The notes below the pieces were generated by a model. The model worked only from the letters and a program-made list of their open reading frames with translations, was not told the DNA's origin and did not search any database. The translations under genes were made by a program, and so were the position numbers. From Desulfopila sp. IMCC35008 (GTDB lineage Bacteria > Desulfobacterota > Desulfobulbia > Desulfobulbales > Desulfocapsaceae), in contig NZ_CP050700.1 of NCBI RefSeq assembly GCF_010646885.2, positions 2,010,501 through 2,074,500 of the forward strand: 64,000 nucleotides of DNA. Direction: 5' to 3'. Below, piece after piece: positions 27,944 through 39,200 of the stretch. Position 1 is the first letter of the stretch; each line of letters begins with the position of its first letter.

Positions 27944-28307
27944 TAGATTTAGTGCAATTAATCCGGGTGCATTGGGCTTAATTGCACTGTATTTGGTTAC
28001 GAGAGCTTCCAATCAAGTACTGTTTAAATTGGTTGCTACAAGCTCAACCAGCTATAGTGATATTCTTTTCAAACCCATATTTTACCTGAGCTGCATGTTA
28101 TTTTTGCTCCAAGCAATTATCTGGGTCAAAGTTTTGAGGTCAGTCTCCCTAGCTGTCGCATACCCTTTCACTGCTCTCATCTTTATATTCATTCTATTTA
28201 GTGGGAACTTTTTTTTTGGAGAACCAATTGACGTTGGTCACCTTATAGGTGCAGCCATAATAATTTACGGAGCTCTAGTCATTGCCACCGATCATGAAAA
28301 CGGATAG
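27930..28307 (+). CDS. SMR/EmrE-like small membrane protein, possible ArnE-type flippase subunit
   Basis: About 125 residues with four membrane helices (residues 15-30, 45-64, 70-90 and 98-118). GEPIDVGHLIGAAIIIYGALVI at the end is the typical last helix of SMR/EamA proteins. It follows a GT2 that would make undecaprenyl-phosphate sugar and precedes a second SMR-type gene. The pair therefore looks like ArnE/ArnF, which flip undecaprenyl-phosphate aminosugar. It overlaps the GT2 gene by 14 bases. Confidence 0.75.
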   Translation: MVKINRFSAINPGALGLIALYLVTRASNQVLFKLVATSSTSYSDILFKPIFYLSCMLFLLQAIIWVKVLRSVSLAVAYPFTALIFIFILFSGNFFFGEPIDVGHLIGAAIIIYGALVIATDHENG

Positions 28308-28339
28308 ACGTAATGATATAATACGCATATAAAAAAGAA

Positions 28340-28693
28340 ATGTTAGTAGAATATCTCATCATTTATTTCTCATTAGTCCTTACTGCATTTGCCCATCTTC
28401 TTTTAAAAATTGGTGTAAGTGTAGATCCTACTGTTACTGGATTAAAAAAATACTGTCATCCATATATAATCTCAGGTTATATTCTGATGATACTAGCTGT
28501 TGTAATGAATATTCGTGGGTTACGACATGTACCCCTGAGAGATTTAGCTTTTATTCTGCCATTTATCTACGTCCTTGTTCCAATGTTGTCTGCTATCTTC
28601 TTAAAAGAAAGAATGACATACAGCAAAGTGAAAGGAACTTTGTTAATAATTATAGGCTCTATCATTTTCAACATTCCAATTAAAATATTATGA
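28340..28693 (+). CDS. Second SMR-like small membrane protein, possible flippase partner
   Basis: 117 residues with four membrane helices, starting MLVEYLIIYFSLVLTAFAHLLLKIG, where AHLLLKIG matches the first-helix pattern of SMR/ArnF proteins. IFLKERMTYSKVKGTLLIIIGSI is the conserved last helix-loop-helix. It is 32 bases after the first SMR gene. A heterodimer of the two is likely by analogy with ArnE/ArnF. Confidence 0.75.
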   Translation: MLVEYLIIYFSLVLTAFAHLLLKIGVSVDPTVTGLKKYCHPYIISGYILMILAVVMNIRGLRHVPLRDLAFILPFIYVLVPMLSAIFLKERMTYSKVKGTLLIIIGSIIFNIPIKIL

Positions 28694-29089
28694 CGTTTAT
28701 CTGAGTGTTGATCGGCCCTCTTTTAATATCGTAAGGACGGCACTTTATTCCGAAAGCGACCGCTAAATGATTAAATTCACACTTAATCATCTTCCGAACC
28801 AATGTGTTTTTTGATTGTCAAAGATACCTTGTGTTTTCTGGGAACCATAGATGAAAACGGTATCAGCAACTCCTCGTAGTGGGCCGAACCATCCTGAAAT
28901 ATGATAACATTGATGATGAAGGTGCTTTAATGACCATCTACTAACTGACGTTGAGGATAATGAATTGACCTTGCTCGTCCTCAGTTCTCTTAATGGTCAT
29001 GCAGCAGTTACTAAACCCTTGCCGCAGCGTCTTTTGAAGTTTGCTATGGAAGAGGGGTAATTAGATTAAAATTTATACATATTTGAGCT
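28694..29089 (+). other. Gene-poor stretch with a possible coding relic
   Basis: No complete gene. Near the end (28941-29060) one frame reads LTDVEDNELTLLVLSSLNGHAAVTK... and stops at TAA just before the next gene, without a start or ribosome site. It is likely the tail of a lost gene. Nothing else is evident. Confidence 0.4.
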
Positions 29090-30817
29090 ATGACAACATC
29101 GAAAAGATTAATATTTGTGATCATAACAATGATATCTGTAGTTGCTGTTGGTTATATTATATTTACGCCATATTATTTAACTAACGATGGTCTTAATATG
29201 AGATTCTTGGCTGAGGGAAATTATGCAAATATGCAATTCACTCCCTCTGATTTTTTAATGTTTACTTCACCAATATATGGATTACTTTTACATAATTTGT
29301 ATCTTATTTTTCCAGATATATATTGGTATGATCTAATGTTTTCTTTTAGTAGTTTGCTGTCCTTGTTGATTTTTTTATTATGTGTTTCTTCATATGTCAA
29401 TTCACTGAATAAGTTTATTGTAGTATATATATTTATCGTATGCTTCTTTTCTAAGATACTATATTCTCCTCAGTTTACATTCGTATCTGGTTCTTTAGCA
29501 CTAGCTGCTGTTGTTATCATTAGTGAGGCATTGATAGCTGAGGCAAGGAGTAAACTGGTAAAATATTTGATGTATATGAGTTATTGTTTTGTTGTTGCGT
29601 TGTCATTGTTGATAAGAAGTAAAATGTTATATTTAATAATGGTGACAGGGATTGTTTTGTTGCTCTTGCAAATAGTAATTAATCATAAAATTAACAAACA
29701 CATAATACACACATTTATTCAGTATGTAATTACATTTTTGTTGTTGGCATGTTCATTGCTTTTTGCTGAAAAAAACTATTACAATTTTAATATCGAAAAT
29801 CAAAAAAAATATGATCTTATAAAGCTTAATGCAATGAGAGCACTTATACATGATGGAGCGTTCACATTAGATGACCATTTGAAAGGCGATTTGAAGCATG
29901 AATTGGAAAATAGAAACGGTTGGTCAGTTAATGATTATTTGATGATTAGGACATGGATGATGGTCAATCCAGAAATATATAACATTTCCAGTTTTAATGA
30001 AAATTTAGCAGTTATAAGTGATAAAGTTACAAAGAAATATAATCTTAAAGAATCAATCTATAGTACTGTTTTTTTATTATCTCAAAGCTATGATAAATAT
30101 ATTCTTTACATTTTCTCCATTGTTTTTTTTATATTTGTTTATGGGCAAGGTTTTATAACAAAATATAATGCCATTACAATTGGAATAGTTGTTGTGGAAT
30201 TTTTTCTTTTGTCGATTTGGATTAAGGTGCTACCAATAAGGGTGTGGTATATTCTTTTTTTAGTCACATTTTGGTTTGTGATATATTTTTCAAATGAGAG
30301 AAAAAAGGAACCTGAATGTGAATATAATAATTGCAAAAAATATTTAAATATTGCATTTTTCGTATTGTTTTTTGCATGTATTACTTTCTCGGATTACGTT
30401 CAAAACAGGTTTGATGGTTATTATAGATTAGAAGCATTGGGTGAGTTGGATGCTTTGGATAAAGAGGCTGTCTATGTAAATTTTGGTGGGCTTAATTATG
30501 CGACTTTATTGGTTAGGCCTTTTAATGATCGACAAATATTATCTGAGTTCAAGTTTATTAATGTTGGCACAAATGGCTTAATTCCACAAATTCAGGATTC
30601 TTTTAAAAAATATGGTTTGGTTGATTACGAAAAATCACTGTGTGACAACGATTCTGTTTATTTAAAAGGCCGTAGCTATTACGAAAATGAGTATGACCGA
30701 ATGTTTATATTTAAAACATTTATGAAAGAACACTATGGGCAAGAAGTTCATTTTGAAGAAATATTTAATTCAAAACGTTTCTCATATGTAAGATGTGTTA
30801 CAAAAAAGAACAATTAA
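29090..30817 (+). CDS. AT-rich polytopic membrane protein of unknown function
   Basis: 575 residues with about ten membrane helices in the first 430 and a soluble C-terminal part. The first helix is followed by YYLTNDGLNMRFLAEG, an acidic loop of the kind found in GT-C glycosyltransferases. The size fits either a GT-C enzyme or an O-antigen polymerase-like protein. The coding sequence is very A+T-rich compared with the genes either side of the locus. No family is recognised with confidence. It ends the acyl-sugar cassette. Confidence 0.6.
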   Translation: MTTSKRLIFVIITMISVVAVGYIIFTPYYLTNDGLNMRFLAEGNYANMQFTPSDFLMFTSPIYGLLLHNLYLIFPDIYWYDLMFSFSSLLSLLIFLLCVSSYVNSLNKFIVVYIFIVCFFSKILYSPQFTFVSGSLALAAVVIISEALIAEARSKLVKYLMYMSYCFVVALSLLIRSKMLYLIMVTGIVLLLLQIVINHKINKHIIHTFIQYVITFLLLACSLLFAEKNYYNFNIENQKKYDLIKLNAMRALIHDGAFTLDDHLKGDLKHELENRNGWSVNDYLMIRTWMMVNPEIYNISSFNENLAVISDKVTKKYNLKESIYSTVFLLSQSYDKYILYIFSIVFFIFVYGQGFITKYNAITIGIVVVEFFLLSIWIKVLPIRVWYILFLVTFWFVIYFSNERKKEPECEYNNCKKYLNIAFFVLFFACITFSDYVQNRFDGYYRLEALGELDALDKEAVYVNFGGLNYATLLVRPFNDRQILSEFKFINVGTNGLIPQIQDSFKKYGLVDYEKSLCDNDSVYLKGRSYYENEYDRMFIFKTFMKEHYGQEVHFEEIFNSKRFSYVRCVTKKNN

Positions 30818-31210
30818 CAGAATGAAATAATATATCATCTTTTTCCAGCGATTACTGTTTACACCCACTGCTGTTTGAATGAATTAATAAAAAAAGGAAG
30901 CATCTAAATGATGTACAGCTCATAATGAGCATATGGCCGAGTTTGATCATATGAGGATGCTACAGAAAATGCCTGCAAGGGTGAAAAGGTGTTTTAGCAC
31001 CCAGGATAACGTATAATAAATTTGGTTCATCCCCGAAACGCGTACCTAAAGAAAGTGTTGCAGCAAAGAGACATGGCATGAGACAATTTGTTTGGTATCT
31101 AATCAAACAAAATCTGAGGTCTCAGCCATCCCCATTTTCTCTATCAAAAAACTCTAACCCGGTGACGCTTTCGCCTGATTCGTGTGGGAAGTAGCCTCCA
31201 GCATTGGTAC
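30818..31210. other. Intergenic stretch before the IS3 element
   Basis: About 390 bases with no gene that I can support. Composition shifts from A+T-rich to mixed near 31090. A short - strand frame that crosses 31122-31325 looks like trailing IS sequence rather than a gene. Confidence 0.4.
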
Positions 31211-31350
31211 TGTCAAGGGTCAAGATAAACGCTCCGCTCTGCTTCGCGCCCTTGACACCACCAATGCTTCCGGCTGCAGAGTCGTCATACGATGATTTTT
31301 CACAGAAAATCATCTTGATTTTCATCTGTTCTTTGACAACGATCGCATAA

Positions 31351-32419
31351 TCACGCGGTCTTCAGAATTTGATCCACGTTAGTTTCAGCCTCGTGTGGGC
31401 AGTTGAGCCACACCTCCTGGACCGGTTGCCAGTTGCGACTTTTGCCGCTCCACCGATTGGGCTGCTTTTGCTGTGCCTGCCGATACACCTTATGGCGGTT
31501 TGCCAGGATGTTTGCATCTTCACCACGATGCCGCTGACCCGGGGTCACAAAGCGAATCGCACTGTGGAGATGCTCTTCGTTGTACCAGCATACGAACTTT
31601 CTGACCCATTTCCTGGCTGTATCAATGCTGTCAAAGCCATGAGTCGGATATTCAGGGCGATATTTACAAGTCCGAAACAACGACTCCGAAAATGGATTGT
31701 CATTGCTAACCCGCGGCCGACTGTAGGACGGCGTGACGCCGAGGGCCTCCAGTTTGGCCTTCATGGTAAAACCTTTTTGCGGGCCACCGTTGTCCGCATG
31801 CAGCACTGGCGGCTCCAACAGGCAACCCTCGGCAAGGATCGCCTTGTGCAGGAGCTTTGCTCCAAATTCTGCACTCTCAACTGGATGAACTTCCCAGCCA
31901 ACTATTTTGCGACTGAATATGTCTACGATCATGTACAGATAGTAAAACATTCCTCGGATCGGAGACGATAGCCAGGTGATATCCCAGCTCCAAACCTGGT
32001 TGGGGCCTGTCGCACAATAGCCTTGTGGCGGATAATGGCGCCGTGGCTTTGCATTCCGACCGCGATGATGCTGTTCGTCTGCCTCGTGAAGAATGCGGTA
32101 AAATCTTGATTCTGAGGCAAGATAGAACCCCTCATCAGCGAGTCGGGGAACCTATCTGTCCTGGTGCCATACTGGCGTATGCCGGCTTATGGCAGGTATC
32201 CAGAACGCTTTGCCGTTCTTCCGGTGTCAATTTGTTTGCCGGTTCCGCCCGCGCAATCAGTGGGCGCTTGTCAGACTGCACTCTGCCATTCTTGATCCAG
32301 CGCTGGTAGGTGCGCGGGTCAATGTGCGCCACCTTGCAGGCAGGCGCCAGGCGGGCACCATTTTGGCGAGCAGTATTTATCAGCGCAACTATTCTACGGC
32401 GATCAGGGGTGCTGATCAT
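31351..32419 (-). pseudogene. IS3 transposase orfB with a one-base frameshift
   Basis: The first part (32419 to about 32150) gives an HTH_21-like start and ends PGQIGSPTR-stop. The remainder, VPRLADEGFYLASESRF onward, is one frame off and runs unbroken to 31351. One extra G near 32152 explains the shift. The DDE triad is in the second part: D in VWSWDITW, D in LHADNGGP, E in NDNPFSESLF. With the shift the product is cut at about 94 residues, so the element is probably dead, unless the extra base is a sequencing error. Confidence 0.85.
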
Positions 32420-32910
32420 TCGTCCTCGGGGTCCTCCCAGATCGCCTGAACCTTTTTTTGCAACACCAGTAACGCCGCTGCTTCAGCAAGAGCCTTTTCT
32501 TTGCGATGAAGTTCCTTTTCCAGATCCTTGATGCGCTTGCGGTTGGTTTTCTGCTCCGATTTCAGCTTAATACTGGCTTGCTTGTCCCAGTCATTGGCGG
32601 CCTCGCAGGCCTCGCGCCACACTGTGAGTTGCTCGGGATAAATGCCTTTTCGTCTGCAGTACTCAGCGGTTTCCTCTTCGTTCAAGGAGGCGCTCTCCAG
32701 CACCGCCGCGAACTTATCCCTGGCTGTCCAGCCTTCAGGGCTACTGTCTCCATCTGGCAAGAGGATGCCTTTGCGGCGGGCTTCATTGCGCCAGTTGTAT
32801 AAGGTCGGCTCGCTGATGCCTTCCTCTTTGGCCAGTTGGCTGATCGATTTGTTGTGCGGTGGCATCATCTTCCTCAACACCGCCTCTTTTCGTTCTGTTG
32901 AATACTTCAT
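32416..32910 (-). CDS. IS3-family OrfA, helix-turn-helix protein
   Basis: 164 residues. ISQLAKEEGISEPTLYNWR near the start is the helix-turn-helix, and the C-terminal half (KSEQKTNRKRIKDLEKELHRKEKALAEA) is a leucine-zipper-like coiled coil, as in IS3 OrfA proteins. The stop overlaps the orfB start, normal for the family, where orfB is made by frameshifting or re-initiation. The strand is opposite to most genes nearby. Confidence 0.88.
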   Translation of the reverse strand: MKYSTERKEAVLRKMMPPHNKSISQLAKEEGISEPTLYNWRNEARRKGILLPDGDSSPEGWTARDKFAAVLESASLNEEETAEYCRRKGIYPEQLTVWREACEAANDWDKQASIKLKSEQKTNRKRIKDLEKELHRKEKALAEAAALLVLQKKVQAIWEDPEDE

Positions 32911-32970
32911 GCATGAACCTCCTGCCCCCTTTTATAATGGGTTTCAGTTCATACGGCAACTTCCCTGACA

Positions 32971-33190
32971 CTGGGGGATATCTTGAGAGGGCTGAAGATC
33001 GACAGGCCTAATCATGTATGGTGCGCTGATAACACCTATAGTACTTGCCATGAAACGAGGGCACTTGTATCTCGTTTCCGTCATGGACTGGTATAGCCGA
33101 TCAGTACTTTCCTGGCGGCTATCGAACACGATGTAAAGCGACTTCTGTGTCGCAGCCCTTGAAGAAGCTTCTTGCCTCAGAGTCTTTCAA
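32971..33190 (+). pseudogene. Relic of a second IS3-family orfB, opposite strand
   Basis: On the + strand, fragments in shifting frames read ILRGLKIDRPNHVWCADNT, then MKRGHLYLVSVMDWYSRSVLSWRL, then SDFCVAALEEA. These are consecutive parts of the rve core of an IS3 orfB different from the one next door. Two or more frameshifts and stops show it is dead. It directly touches the right end of the IS3 element, which may have inserted into it. Confidence 0.8.
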
Positions 33191-33248
33191 GGTTGCTGAG
33201 GAAGATGGTTAATAAGTAGTTTTCAGAATTGATTTGCCGGCGTAATAG

Positions 33249-36200
33249 TTATTCCATCAACTCGTATTGAAAGACGGTCGCTGATTCTGGTGCTATTGTT
33301 TGCTGACTGCAGCTAATAAGTAATATTATTTTCGATAAACTTTCATCAATGTTGAAAGAGCATGAGTAGCCTGTACCGTCATTATCCTTTATAGACATAG
33401 TATTTGTTTGATAATTGACCTCAAATGTGCCATCAAGAGTCTTTTCGGTGGAGTTCGTTTTATCTGTCTCAAAACCAAAAACCACATTCTCCTTATAAAT
33501 TGGTGTCTCAGATTCTATAAAGGTCAGGGTTGAGTTGAGAGGTTTGACTGGTGAGGTAGATGTATCTGTCAATGTCCAAACGCCTGTCAGTTTGTCATCA
33601 TTACCTTCATGGAGCATGAGCCGGTTTGTCAAGTAGGGTTGGTATGGTGTAAATCCCCAAGTTATTGTAGAAGGATCTTCTGGATTATATTTATCAAGAA
33701 CCTGAAGTTTATAGGTTTCTACTAAGATCTGTTTAGCAGAATCAGTTAAGTAATCGAACGGGGATACGTAAACCCCCCCGATTTCTGATATTCGTCCGTC
33801 TGTTCTATTAAGGTCTATTAGCCCGAACGCGGAAGTCTCGTGCGTTCCTGACTCAACTGTTTGACCGAAGCCAATCATTGTTCCTTTTTCAATACGTTGC
33901 CCAACAAGTAACTCTGTCGAAGCAATACCAGCATGCCATCCAAATAGTCCCTCATTGTATTCAATCAGTACACTGAAAAGCTGGTCTTCACTATGGGTAA
34001 TTTCCAATACTGTTCCTTCTCCCCAACTTTGAATCGGGGTATCTTTTGTAAGATCAACCCAAACGTAATATAGTCCAGCTGGTTGATCTTTGTAATGTGT
34101 TCCAAATCCCGATATTCCTGCTTCTGAAGTGAACAAAAACCTGTCTATTTCAGCAGGAAGTTCCAAACGATTTTGTGAGGCGTTTTCTGGTAATGTCAAG
34201 GTTATATGATTAAATAATGGGTCTAGTGAGCCAGTTTCATCGTTCGAGATGGTATTGTCTGTTTTTGTTTCATCTGTGTCGCTTGACAAAGATAAGGGTT
34301 TTTCAATGGATTGTTGTGTATCTATTCCTGCAGTAGATTTTATTTTTTCTGATCCGTCATCGGGGATTCCGACAACAATATCGGATTCCTGACTCATATT
34401 GCTAAAAGAATCAACGGCCCGTACCACGAATTGATACTCCTGTCCGTTATTGAGCCCTGATACGTTATATGTGGAATTTGTGATAAGTGAATCGTTGAGT
34501 TTTACTGAATTGATTGAGAAAGCTGTAATTTCTTTGAGATGGAATCTGGTATTTGCAGAGTTATACAGCCCAGTAACCTTGATGAATCGGCCTTGTACAC
34601 CCGCCACCGTATCTTCGATATATCCTTTATGCTGTCCACTGCTTCGGTCGACTACCTGCTCGTAATCTATACCGTCCGTGGAAACAGCCACGGTATAGCG
34701 ATAAAATCTTCCATCGCCGTCCCAGAGATGAATTCCGATAGACCCTAAAGTGTAGATTTTTCCAAGATCGACAACCATGTTTGTAGGGACATATCCATAG
34801 GCAAAACTATTGTTGTTCGTTGTTATGCCGTCGATAAGAGTCGCAGAATAGAAATCTGCTGTGGCATTCGCTCCGGAGGTCATTGTGGCAATATCTTCTT
34901 GAATGCCATTGTTTTCGACCTGGTAAATATTGTAACCTTTGAGATCGGTTTCCACGTTGGTGTTCCATGAGAGGAGGACTTCGCTATTGCCGCTAGAAAC
35001 TTGAATACCATTAGGAGGGGCAGGTTTACCCGCAGTTGCCGTGACGGTGTCACTGAGCGCACTTTCCTTGCCTGATTTATCAACAGCTGTGATCTGGTAA
35101 CTGTAGTCACCGCCTATGACCGTATCGCTGTCCGCATAAGATGTGTCAGTAGGAAGCGTAGTGTTGAGAAGAGTGCTGTTTCTGTAGACGTTGTAGCCAG
35201 CGAGATCGGTTTCACTATTCGGAGACCATGTAAGGCTGAGTGTATTGTCGCCTGGATCAGAAATAGAGAGACTTGTCGGAATCGCAGGAGCAATGCCGTC
35301 ATCAGGCACCCCGACAACAATATCGGATTCCTGACTCATATTGCTAAAAGAATCAACGGCCCGTACCGCGAATTGATACTCCTGTCCGTTATTGAGCCCT
35401 GATACGTTATATGTAGGATTTGAGATAAGTGAATCGTTGAGTTTTACTGAATTGATTGAGAAAGCTTTAATTTCTTTGACATAAAATCCAGCATTAGCAG
35501 AGTTGTATAGTCCATTAATCTTGATATATCGTCCCTGTACATCGTCGATAGTGTCTTCAATATATCCTGAGTGTTGTCCACTACTTCTATCGATAACCTG
35601 TTGATAGTTTATGCCATCAGTGGAAATTGCAACGGTATATCGATAAAACCTCCCATCACCGTCCCATAAATGAATACCGATGGCTCCTAAAGAGTATACT
35701 TTCCCAAGATCGACGACCATGTTTGTTGGGAAAAATCCATACGCATAATTTTTATTGTTTGTTGTTATGCCATCGATGAGCATCGCTGAATTGACATCAG
35801 CTGAGGCAGTCGCACCACTGCTGATCAGAGCGACATCTTCCTGAGAAGCAGCATTGTCGATCTGGTATATCTTGTATCCTTTAAGGTCGGTTTCCGAGTT
35901 AGTGTTCCAGGAGAGGAGCACTTCGCCATTACCACTTGAAGCTGTAATGCCACTGGGTGGTGCAGGTTTACCAGCTGTAGCCGTGGCAGTGTCACTGCGT
36001 GTGCTTTCCTTGCCGGATTTATCGACAGCGGTAATCTGGTAACTGTAATCTCCGCCCAGAACAGTATCGGAATCGGAGTAGGAATTATCCGTGAGGAGGC
36101 TGGTGTTGAGTTTGTTACTGTTCCGATAAAGGTTGTAGCCTGCAAGATCATTTTCAGTGTTCGCTGCCCATGAGAGGTCCAGGGTGTTATCACCTGGATC

Positions 36201-39200
36201 GAGGATTGAAAGACCTGTAGGGGAGACGGGAGCTATGCCATCATCAGGGATACCGACAACGATACCGGATTTATGACTCGTATTTCCAAATGAGTCGAAT
36301 GCACGGAGGACGAATTGATATTCATCGCCATTATTGAGCCCTGTAACGTTATATGTGGTGTTTGTAATCAGTGAATCGATGAGTTTTAAAGGACTGACCG
36401 GGAATGCTTTAATTTCTTTGACATAAAATCCAGCATTAGCAGAGTTGTATAGTCCATTAATCTTGATATATCGTCCCTGTACATCGTCGATAGTGTCTTC
36501 AATATATCCTGAGTGTTGTCCACTACTTCTATCGATAACCTGTTGATAGTTTATGCCATCAGTGGAAATTGCAACGGTATATCGATAAAACCTCCCATCA
36601 CCGTCCCATAAATGAATACCGATGGCTCCTAAAGAGTATACTTTCCCAAGATCGACGACCATGTTTGTTGGGAAAAATCCATACGCATAATTTTTATTGT
36701 TTGTTGTTATGCCATCGATGAGCATCGCTGAATTGACATCAGCTGAGGCAGTCGCACCACTGCTGATCAGAGCGACATCTTCCTGAGAAGCAGCATTGTC
36801 GATCTGGTATATCTTGTATCCTTTAAGGTCGGTTTCCGAGTTAGTGTTCCAGGAGAGGAGCACTTCGCCATTACCACTTGAAGCTGTAATGCCACTGGGT
36901 GGTGCAGGTTTACCAGCTGTAGCCGTGGCAGTGTCACTGCGTGTGCTTTCCTTGCCGGATTTATCGACAGCGGTAATCTGGTAACTGTAATCTCCGCCCA
37001 GAACAGTATCGGAATCGGAGTAGGAATTATCCGTGAGGAGGCTGGTGTTGAGTTTGTTACTGTTCCGATAAAGGTTGTAGCCTGCAAGATCATTTTCAGT
37101 GTTCGCTGCCCATGAGAGGTCCAGGGTGTTATCACCTGGATCGAGGATTGAAAGACCTGTAGGGGAGACGGGAGCTATGCCATCATCAGGGATACCGACA
37201 ACGATACCGGATTTATGACTCGTATTTCCAAATGAGTCGAATGCACGGAGGACGAATTGATATTCATCGCCATTATTGAGCCCTGTAACGTTATATGTGG
37301 TGTTTGTAATCAGTGAATCGATGAGTTTTAAAGGACTGACCGGGAATGCTTTAATTTCTTTGACATAAAATCCAGCATTAGCAGAGTTGTATAGTCCATT
37401 AATCTTGATATATCGTCCCTGTACATCGTCGATAGTGTCTTCAATATATCCTGAGTGTTGTCCACTACTTCTATCGATAACCTGTTGATAGTTTATGCCA
37501 TCAGTGGAAATTGCAACGGTATATCGATAAAACCTCCCATCACCGTCCCATAAATGAATACCGATGGCTCCTAAAGAGTATACTTTCCCAAGATCGACGA
37601 CCATGTTTGTTGGGAAAAATCCATACGCATAATTTTTATTGTTTGTTGTTATGCCATCGATGAGCATCGCTGAATTGACATCAGCTGAGGCAGTCGCACC
37701 ACTGCTGATCAGAGCGACATCTTCCTGAGAAGCAGCATTGTCGATCTGGTATATCTTGTATCCTTTAAGGTCGGTTTCCGAGTTAGTGTTCCAGGAGAGG
37801 AGCACTTCGCCATTACCACTTGAAGCTGTAATGCCACTGGGTGGTGCAGGTTTACCAGCTGTAGCCGTGGCAGTGTCACTGCGTGTGCTTTCCTTGCCGG
37901 ATTTATCGACAGCGGTAATCTGGTAACTGTAATCTCCGCCCAGAACAGTATCGGAATCGGAGTAGGAATTATCCGTGAGGAGGCTGGTGTTGAGTTTGTT
38001 ACTGTTCCGATAAAGGTTGTAGCCTGCAAGATCATTTTCAGTGTTCGCTGCCCATGAGAGGTCCAGGGTGTTATCACCTGGATCGAGGATTGAAAGACCT
38101 GTAGGGGAGACGGGAGCTATGCCATCATCAGGGATACCGACAACGATACCGGATTTATGACTCGTATTTCCAAATGAGTCGAATGCACGGAGGACGAATT
38201 GATATTCATCGCCATTATTGAGCCCTGTAACGTTATATGTGGTGTTTGTAATCAGTGAATCGATGAGTTTTAAAGGACTGACCGGGAATGCTTTAATTTC
38301 TTTGACATAAAATCCAGCATTAGCAGAGTTGTATAGTCCATTAATCTTGATATATCGTCCCTGTACATCGTCGATAGTGTCTTCAATATATCCTGAGTGT
38401 TGTCCACTACTTCTATCGATAACCTGTTGATAGTTTATGCCATCAGTGGAAATTGCAACGGTATATCGATAAAACCTCCCATCACCGTCCCATAAATGAA
38501 TACCGATGGCTCCTAAAGAGTATACTTTCCCAAGATCGACGACCATGTTTGTTGGGAAAAATCCATACGCATAATTTTTATTGTTTGTTGTTATGCCATC
38601 GATGAGCATCGCTGAATTGACATCAGCTGAGGCAGTCGCACCACTGCTGATCAGAGCGACATCTTCCTGAGAAGCAGCATTGTCGATCTGGTATATCTTG
38701 TATCCTTTAAGGTCGGTTTCCGAGTTAGTGTTCCAGGAGAGGAGCACTTCGCCATTACCACTTGAAGCTGTAATGCCACTGGGTGGTGCAGGTTTACCAG
38801 CTGTAGCCGTGGCAGTGTCACTGCGTGTGCTTTCCTTGCCGGATTTATCGACAGCGGTAATCTGGTAACTGTAATCTCCGCCCAGAACAGTATCGGAATC
38901 GGAGTAGGAATTATCCGTGAGGAGGCTGGTGTTGAGTTTGTTACTGTTCCGATAAAGGTTGTAGCCTGCAAGATCATTTTCAGTGTTCGCTGCCCATGAG
39001 AGGTCCAGGGTGTTATCACCTGGATCGAGGATTGAAAGACCTGTAGGGGAGACGGGAGCTATGCCATCATCAGGGATACCGACAACGATACCGGATTTAT
39101 GACTCGTATTTCCAAATGAGTCGAATGCACGGAGGACGAATTGATATTCATCGCCATTATTGAGCCCTGTAACGTTATATGTGGTGTTTGTAATCAGTGA

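Larger units (their letters stand above)
31211..32970 (-). mobile_element. IS3-family element (ends approximate)
   Basis: It contains orfA and a frameshifted orfB on the - strand. Proposed ends are TGTCAAGGG at 31211 and CCCTGACA ending at 32970, which match only in part (TGTCA then GG). No target duplication was found. The left end also forms a perfect 9-bp inverted repeat with 31248-31256 (TGTCAAGGG and CCCTTGACA). The boundaries are therefore uncertain, but the element itself is clear from its genes. Confidence 0.6.

Noticed and set aside
30990..31090. Possible IS200/IS605 relic (VWFIP-like text)
   Set aside because: Only a few residues match in one frame and no HUH motif or catalytic Tyr was visible.
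31369..31971. 200-codon + strand frame
   Set aside because: It is antisense to the IS3 orfB, whose - strand reading has the full DDE pattern.
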